Positions 6,307-9,682 of a DNA stretch of 9,682 nt are shown here, one piece after another. Under the pieces are notes generated by a model, which was given only the letters and a program-made list of their open reading frames with translations, searched no databases and was not told the origin of the DNA. Source of the stretch: an uncultured Bacteroidales bacterium (lineage in GTDB: Bacteria; Bacteroidota; Bacteroidia; Bacteroidales; UBA932). The stretch is taken from positions 1-9,682 of the forward strand of contig CALCHD010000103.1 in the NCBI GenBank assembly GCA_937901105.1, given 5' to 3'. Positions within the stretch are counted from its first letter, which is position 1. The number at the start of each line of letters is the position of its first letter. Both the position numbers and the translations under genes were made by a program.

Positions 6307-6624
6307 TTATAGCAAAGCGTTCAATTTCTCTGCAATAGCAGCTTTTGTAGTAGAGCCTACAAGCTTGTCCTTAACCTCACCGCCTTTGAAGAACAATAGG
6401 GTAGGGATGTTTCTAACGCCGTACTCTGCTGGAGCGTCAGTAGCGTCATCAACGTTGCATTTTGCTACAACTGCCTTGCCCTCGAACTCTGCAGCAACCT
6501 CGTCAATTACTGGTGAAAGAGCTTTGCATGGGCCACACCAAGTTGCCCAAAAGTCAACTACTACAGGTTTCTCGCTATCCAAAACAACCTCTTTGAAGTT
6601 TGAATCATTAATCTCTAGTGCCAT
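6307..6624 (-). CDS. trxA: Thioredoxin
   Basis: This is a 105-residue classical thioredoxin that reduces protein disulfides in the cytoplasm. It has the active site WCGPC at 29-33, the buried Asp24 in VVDFW, and the cis-proline Pro74 in RNIPTLLFF. No signal peptide is present, so it is cytoplasmic and not one of the exported Bacteroidetes thioredoxin-like proteins. The 79-nt gap upstream is very AT-rich with an A-rich leader right before the ATG, a pattern seen in well-expressed Bacteroidetes genes; a clean TAnnTTTG box is not visible. It is the first gene of the probable trxA, barrel protein, prenyl synthase and DUF456 run. Confidence 0.97.
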   Translation of the reverse strand: MALEINDSNFKEVVLDSEKPVVVDFWATWCGPCKALSPVIDEVAAEFEGKAVVAKCNVDDATDAPAEYGVRNIPTLLFFKGGEVKDKLVGSTTKAAIAEKLNALL

Positions 6625-6703
6625 AATTATAATTTTTAATAGTTATTAGTATCAATAGTTCTGCTAAAATAATCTAAAAAACGGAAACTACCATACTGCA
6701 GCC

Positions 6704-7903
6704 CTATTTTTTTGCCAATTGGAACGCAAGTCCCCCCTCTGCAGTTTCCTTGTAAAGGCTTGGAAGATCCTTTCCTGTGCGTTTCATCACCTCAATCACA
6801 CTGTCAAAGCTTACCCTGTGATTGCCGTCGGTGAGGAGTGCATACACATTGGCATCCACTGCGCGGGTTGCAGCAAAGGCGTTCCTCTCAATGCAAGGGA
6901 TCTGTACAAGTCCGCACACAGGGTCGCAGGTTAGTCCCAGGAAGTGCTCCATTCCCATGGCTGCAGCATACTCAATCTGCATAGGGGTGCCTCCGAACAG
7001 CTGTGTTGAGGCTCCGGCCGCCATGCAGCATGCAGAACCTATCTCTCCCTGGCATCCCACCTCTGCTCCCGATATTGATGCATTTGTCTTTATGATTGTT
7101 CCAATGAGGCCCGCTGTGGCGAGGGCCTTGAGGAGTTTCTTCTCGGAGAACCCGTAGCACTTTTGGCTCAAATAGAATACCGCAGGCACCACACCGCATG
7201 AGCCGCAGGTAGGGGCGGTTACAATTGTTCCTCCCGACGCATTCTCCTCGGCTACCGCCAGAGCATACGCAAAGGTGAGGGCCCTGCGCTGCATCGACCC
7301 CTGGTGCCCGAGCGCCTTAATGTGGAATGAAGATGCCTTTCTGGCAAGGTTGAGTCCGCCTGGGAGGACACCTTCTTCGTCGAGACCCTTCTCAACGGCA
7401 TTCTTCATCACCTTCCATACCTCATACAGGTAGTCGTAGATATACTTGTCTTCATGCTGCTCCACATACTCCCAGAAGGTGGTGCCGTGCTCTTTGCACC
7501 AGTTCAGGATATCCTCCATCTTGCTGTGGGTGTATATGCTCTCCTTATCCGGACGGGTGCCGTCATCACTGATGTCGCCCCCTCCAATGCTGAAGGTGGT
7601 CCAGTGGTCTATCTTGGTTCCGTCGGGAGAAAAAGCCTCAAACAGCATGCCGTTGGGGTGTTGGGGGAGGAAGATGTTTCCCCTCCAGTGTATCTTGCAC
7701 CTCTCCTTGCCAAGTGCGTCTTCAATTGCCACGTCGGTAAGGTGACCTTTGCCGGTTGCCGCTAGGCTTCCGTAAAGGGTAACCTCAAAACGGGCATCTT
7801 CCGGATTCCTCTCCTTGAATATCATTGCAGCCTTCCTGGGACCCATTGTGTGGGAGCTGGAAGGTCCTTTGCCTATCTTGAATATCTCTTTTATGCTTTC
7901 CAT
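6704..7903 (-). CDS. sdaA: L-serine dehydratase (ammonia-lyase), iron-sulfur dependent, single chain
   Basis: SdaA converts L-serine to pyruvate and ammonia with a [4Fe-4S] cluster. The 399-residue protein is the fused single-chain form: the beta domain begins with GKGPSSSHTMGP near residue 11, and the catalytic alpha domain follows with PTCGSCGVVPA. Cluster ligands are expected at Cys284 (EVGCQGE), Cys326 (LTCDP) and Cys337 (QIPCIERNA); spacings of 42 and 11 residues agree with characterised enzymes. Further cysteines lie close by (292, 293, 330). ATG 7903 is chosen since the protein there starts with the conserved MESIKEIFKIG, and the 30-residue extension to 7993 would cross the promoter. 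It is divergent from kbl, which suits a role in serine and threonine breakdown. Confidence 0.95.
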   Translation of the reverse strand: MESIKEIFKIGKGPSSSHTMGPRKAAMIFKERNPEDARFEVTLYGSLAATGKGHLTDVAIEDALGKERCKIHWRGNIFLPQHPNGMLFEAFSPDGTKIDHWTTFSIGGGDISDDGTRPDKESIYTHSKMEDILNWCKEHGTTFWEYVEQHEDKYIYDYLYEVWKVMKNAVEKGLDEEGVLPGGLNLARKASSFHIKALGHQGSMQRRALTFAYALAVAEENASGGTIVTAPTCGSCGVVPAVFYLSQKCYGFSEKKLLKALATAGLIGTIIKTNASISGAEVGCQGEIGSACCMAAGASTQLFGGTPMQIEYAAAMGMEHFLGLTCDPVCGLVQIPCIERNAFAATRAVDANVYALLTDGNHRVSFDSVIEVMKRTGKDLPSLYKETAEGGLAFQLAKK

Positions 7904-7924
7904 TCGGGTTTCATTTAAAGGGCA

Positions 7925-7954
7925 ACAAAGATAATGTAACTTTTGTTTTGCAAA
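7925..7954 (-). promoter_or_regulatory. Promoter of sdaA
   Basis: On the minus strand TTTG (7954-7951) is followed after 18 nt by TATCTTTG (7932-7925), a perfect TAnnTTTG -7 box with nearly standard spacing. Transcription would begin near 7918, about 15 nt before the sdaA ATG. The -33 element lies in the 10-bp palindrome TTTTGCAAAA (7946-7955), a possible operator between the two divergent genes. Confidence 0.7.
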
Positions 7955-7959
7955 ATGTT

Positions 7960-7967
7960 TATATTTG
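7960..7967 (+). promoter_or_regulatory. -7 box of the kbl promoter
   Basis: TATATTTG matches TAnnTTTG exactly and lies 24 nt before the kbl ATG, which would give a leader of about 18-20 nt. No TTTG is found at the usual distance upstream (the nearest are 9 and 14 nt away), so the promoter may be weak or activator-dependent. Confidence 0.55.
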
Positions 7968-7991
7968 TAAAAATATAAAAGATAACCAGTC

Positions 7992-8486
7992 ATGTATACA
8001 GATTTTCAGTCATATTTGCAGACCACCCTCAAGGAGATTGAGGAGGCTGGCCTATACAAGAATGAGAGAGTGATTGTTTCACCGCAGAGAGCTGCCATTA
8101 AGGTTAATACCGGCAAGGATGTGCTTAACTTCTGTGCCAACAACTACCTTGGCCTTTCAGACAACCAGGAACTTATTGATGCAGCAAAGAAAGCGTTGGA
8201 TGAGAGGGGATTCGGTATGTCAAGCGTACGCTTTATCTGCGGTACCCAGGATCTTCACAAGGAGCTTGAGCAGAAGATTGCAGAGTTCTTTGGTACAGAG
8301 GATACTATCCTTTATGCAGCTTGCTTTGATGCAAACGGCGGTGTGTTTGAGCCTTTGTTCACAGAGGAGGATGCAATCATTTCAGATGCCCTTAACCACG
8401 CTTCAATCATTGATGGTGTAAGACTTTGCAAGGCTAAACGCTACAGATATTCAAATGCAAACATGGAGGAGCTTGAGGAGTGCCTG
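7992..8486 (+). pseudogene. kbl: Glycine C-acetyltransferase (2-amino-3-ketobutyrate CoA ligase), 5' part only
   Basis: The first 158-165 residues are a normal Kbl, the PLP enzyme that splits 2-amino-3-ketobutyrate with CoA into glycine and acetyl-CoA in threonine breakdown. Visible family features include NFCANNYLGLSD at 46-57, GFGMSSVRFICGTQ at 73-86, and DALNHASIIDG at 132-142, where His136 corresponds to the residue that stacks on PLP. After about NMEELEECL the sequence stops being Kbl and continues in another protein. The family is about 395 residues long, so the PLP-binding lysine and the whole C-terminal half are missing. The frame itself runs on to TAA 8649-8651, giving a 219-residue hybrid that cannot be a working enzyme. 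The break coincides with a change in codon use, so it is probably an assembly join; the real gene is likely intact in the source genome. Confidence 0.88.
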
Positions 8487-8651
8487 CGCCTGACGCGCAC
8501 CGCCTGCGAAAAGCTGGAGTATGTGGAGATCCCCACATCCGGCTGGCTTGCGATCCCCGATTACGGACGCAGCGAGGTGGTTGACATGAGCGATCCCGCC
8601 ATGGCAGCCGAGCACCTGCGCTACGCCGGAAATATCCGATTTGAACGGTAA
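8487..8651 (+). CDS. C-terminal fragment of an unrecognised protein
   Basis: These 54 residues and stop codon follow the kbl fragment in frame but are not Kbl. The sequence includes CEKLEYVEIPTSGWLAIPDYG and then SEVVDMSDPAMAAEHLRYAGNIRF. It is hydrophilic, with no membrane helix or lipobox. I do not recognise the family. It is followed 7 nt later by a strong terminator, which marks it as the real 3' end of a gene in its source genome. A short independent frame starting at ATG 8463 is possible but has no ribosome site. Confidence 0.6.
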   Translation, partial: RLTRTACEKLEYVEIPTSGWLAIPDYGRSEVVDMSDPAMAAEHLRYAGNIRFER

Positions 8652-8658
8652 CATAACC

Positions 8659-8701
8659 AAGGCGCGCTGCAGCTATTCCTGCAGCGCGCCTTATCTTTTT
8701 T
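8659..8701 (+). terminator. Strong Rho-independent terminator
   Basis: AAGGCGCGCTGCAG (8659-8672) pairs perfectly with CTGCAGCGCGCCTT (8679-8692): a 14-bp, GC-rich stem with a 6-nt loop CTATTC, followed by a T-rich tail to 8701. It belongs to the foreign block and ends the gene stopping at 8651. Confidence 0.95.
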
Positions 8702-8712
8702 GTAACCGGGAA

Positions 8713-8741
8713 TTGACAGTTTATAAGACTCCTCATATAAT
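8713..8741 (+). promoter_or_regulatory. Consensus sigma-70/sigma-A promoter of the BspA-like gene
   Basis: TTGACA at 8713-8718 and TATAAT at 8736-8741 both match consensus exactly and are 17 nt apart. Transcription would start near 8748-8750, about 60 nt before the ATG. This architecture is of the Firmicutes/Proteobacteria type and differs from every promoter in the left part of the window. Confidence 0.9.
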
Positions 8742-8794
8742 AATTATATCTTGTTCTATGTCATGACCGTTTTGCCCCATAAAGACGACAAAAA

Positions 8795-8800
8795 GAGAGG
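8795..8800 (+). promoter_or_regulatory. Shine-Dalgarno site of the BspA-like gene
   Basis: GAGAGG, preceded by A-rich sequence, lies 8 nt before ATG 8809 and fixes that start. No gene in the Bacteroidales part has a comparable site. Confidence 0.8.
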
Positions 8801-8808
8801 AATCACCT

Positions 8809-9682
8809 ATGAAACGACTGCTTCTCCTGATCCTCGCCGCAGCGGCGTCCCTTATTCTGCTGTGCAGCTGCAGCAATGCCGGCAACACGCCGGAGACACC
8901 TGAGCAATCGATCCCCCCGCAGACGAATAATTCCCAACCGGACACACCGCAGGAGAACCCGGAAGTTCCGGAAACTCCGGAAGTGCCTGAGGAGCCGGAC
9001 ACACCGGAAGAACCGGAGATCGTTCCCTACGGCACTTGCGGTGAAAAGCTGAGCTGGGAGCTGTCCGACGACGGCATCCTTACCATCAGCGGCACCGGAA
9101 CAATGGAATATACCGCCCAGCCCTGGGCGCACTACGCCCAGTCCATCGCCGCCGTGGTGATCGAGGAAGGCGTGACAAACATCGGCAGTGATGCCTTTGC
9201 CGGCTGCACCAATCTTACGAGCATCGTTATTCCCGACAGCGTAACCACCATCGAAAGCGGTGCTTTCTCCGGCTGCTCCGCTCTGACCAGTATCGAGCTC
9301 CCCGACAGCGTAAAGAGCATCGGGGATGGTGCGTTTGATGACTGTTCCTCTCTGACTGATGTTTATTGCAGCGGCACGGAAGAGCAGTGGCGCGCGATCA
9401 CTGTCGGCGCAGGCAACGATTGCCTGCTGAATGCAAAGATCGCTTTTGTGATCGCAGAGGGCGAATGCGGCGAAAACCTTGTCTGGACACTAACAGATGA
9501 CGGTGTGCTCACCATCAGCGGTACGGGCGAAATGATGTCCTTCGGCTATCCTACGCTGAGCGAGGCCGGCACAGTGGAATTCAACGGTCAACCCTGGTCC
9601 GACTATAGAGATTCTATTGTTTCCGTAGCATTCAAGGGCAGCGTTACTGACATCGCAGACAATGCCTTTTGGGGTTGCTCGG
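8809..9682 (+). CDS. BspA-like leucine-rich-repeat surface lipoprotein, N-terminal part
   Basis: The frame stays open to the window edge, giving 291 residues without a stop. The N-terminus is a lipoprotein signal peptide (MKRLLLLILAAAASLILL) with the probable lipid cysteine at 21 in LCSC. A Pro/Glu-rich spacer of PEEP/PETP type follows (about 25-73). Two modules then begin with CGExLxWxL and DDGxLTISGTGxM (from about 75 and 218). The first continues into three BspA-type repeats: VTNIGSDAFAGCTNLTSIVIP, VTTIESGAFSGCSALTSIELP and VKSIGDGAFDDCSSLTDVY; then an EEQW segment. The second has just started its first repeat. This type is common in gut Clostridia as cell-surface proteins and is often linked to adhesion, but the ligand is unknown. 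Promoter, Shine-Dalgarno and lipobox are all intact. Confidence 0.9.
   Translation, partial: MKRLLLLILAAAASLILLCSCSNAGNTPETPEQSIPPQTNNSQPDTPQENPEVPETPEVPEEPDTPEEPEIVPYGTCGEKLSWELSDDGILTISGTGTMEYTAQPWAHYAQSIAAVVIEEGVTNIGSDAFAGCTNLTSIVIPDSVTTIESGAFSGCSALTSIELPDSVKSIGDGAFDDCSSLTDVYCSGTEEQWRAITVGAGNDCLLNAKIAFVIAEGECGENLVWTLTDDGVLTISGTGEMMSFGYPTLSEAGTVEFNGQPWSDYRDSIVSVAFKGSVTDIADNAFWGCS

Larger units (their letters stand above)
8487..9682. other. Block of foreign composition (Clostridia-like)
   Basis: From the kbl break to the window end the DNA changes character: third codon positions become mostly G or C, arginine is CGC/CGA rather than AGG/AGA, a purine-rich Shine-Dalgarno appears, and the promoter is TTGACA/TATAAT instead of TTTG/TAnnTTTG. 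All of this is typical of Firmicutes and foreign to the left part. The exact edge lies between 8463 and 8487, where the two parents may share bases (ATGGAGGAGCTTGAGGAG, 8463-8480). Confidence 0.85.

Noticed and set aside
7904..7993. N-terminal extension of the serine dehydratase to ATG 7993
   Set aside because: The extra 30 residues are not conserved, cross the sdaA promoter and overlap the kbl start; the family start MESIKEIFKIG is at 7903.
7992..8651. A 219-residue fusion protein of Kbl with a new C-terminal domain
   Set aside because: The Kbl part lacks the PLP lysine and the second half of the fold, and the join coincides with a change in base composition and gene-signal style, so a functional fusion is unlikely.
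8659..8701. Long GC-rich inverted repeat as a mobile-element end or attachment site
   Set aside because: It has a short loop and a T-tract just after a stop codon, which is the plain form of a terminator; no transposase or integrase is present.
8733..9320. Minus-strand frames opposite the BspA-like gene, one with Gly/Ser-rich repeats
   Set aside because: They mirror the Pro/Glu spacer and the repeat modules of the real gene on the plus strand.
1..9682. CRISPR array, tRNA/rRNA, toxin-antitoxin, phage or defence genes
   Set aside because: No spaced direct repeats, cloverleaf-like sequences or matching protein families were found on either strand.

Overview
The window reads as about 8.4 kb of Bacteroidales chromosome joined to about 1.2 kb of DNA that looks like a gut Clostridia (Firmicutes) genome. 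The left part is assigned by its protein families and gene order (sigma-54 activator, lptE, TPR protein, secG; PspC/PadR pair; outer-membrane barrel protein with signal peptide). Its promoters also fit: they carry the Bacteroidetes -7 box TAnnTTTG, genes lack Shine-Dalgarno sequences, and arginine is mostly AGG/AGA. The right part has a consensus TTGACA-17-TATAAT promoter, a strong AGAGAGG ribosome site, a GC-rich 14-bp terminator, higher GC and CGC/CTG-rich codons, and a BspA-like repeat lipoprotein of a kind common in Clostridia. The switch falls in frame inside kbl (8463-8487). The simplest reading is a chimeric (metagenomic) assembly; a real recombination is possible but less likely.

Layout. 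1-94: C-terminal tail of a probable membrane protein. 151-3067 (+): an envelope cluster of receiver-less sigma-54 activator, LptE lipoprotein, TPR protein with a TTG start, and SecG, closed by a terminator; secG also has its own promoter inside the preceding gene. 3234-4143 (+): PspC membrane protein and PadR repressor, a likely self-regulated pair. 4130-6624 (-): DUF456 membrane protein, long-chain polyprenyl diphosphate synthase, outer-membrane beta-barrel protein and thioredoxin, closely spaced and read right to left. 6704-7903 (-): iron-sulfur L-serine dehydratase, transcribed away from kbl (7992, +) out of an 88-bp divergent promoter region. 8487-9682: foreign block with the end of an unknown gene, a terminator, a promoter, and the open-ended start of a BspA-like lipoprotein.

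How the genes fit together. The first cluster serves envelope building (LPS delivery by LptE, protein export by SecG) next to a regulator. The minus-strand run supplies isoprenoid chains, probably for menaquinone or lipid carriers, plus an outer-membrane protein and a thiol reductant. The sdaA/kbl pair sits in serine/threonine/glycine catabolism. I found no CRISPR array, RNA gene, transposase, phage gene or defence system, and nothing I would call a new biological system. The most important observation is the chimeric junction.
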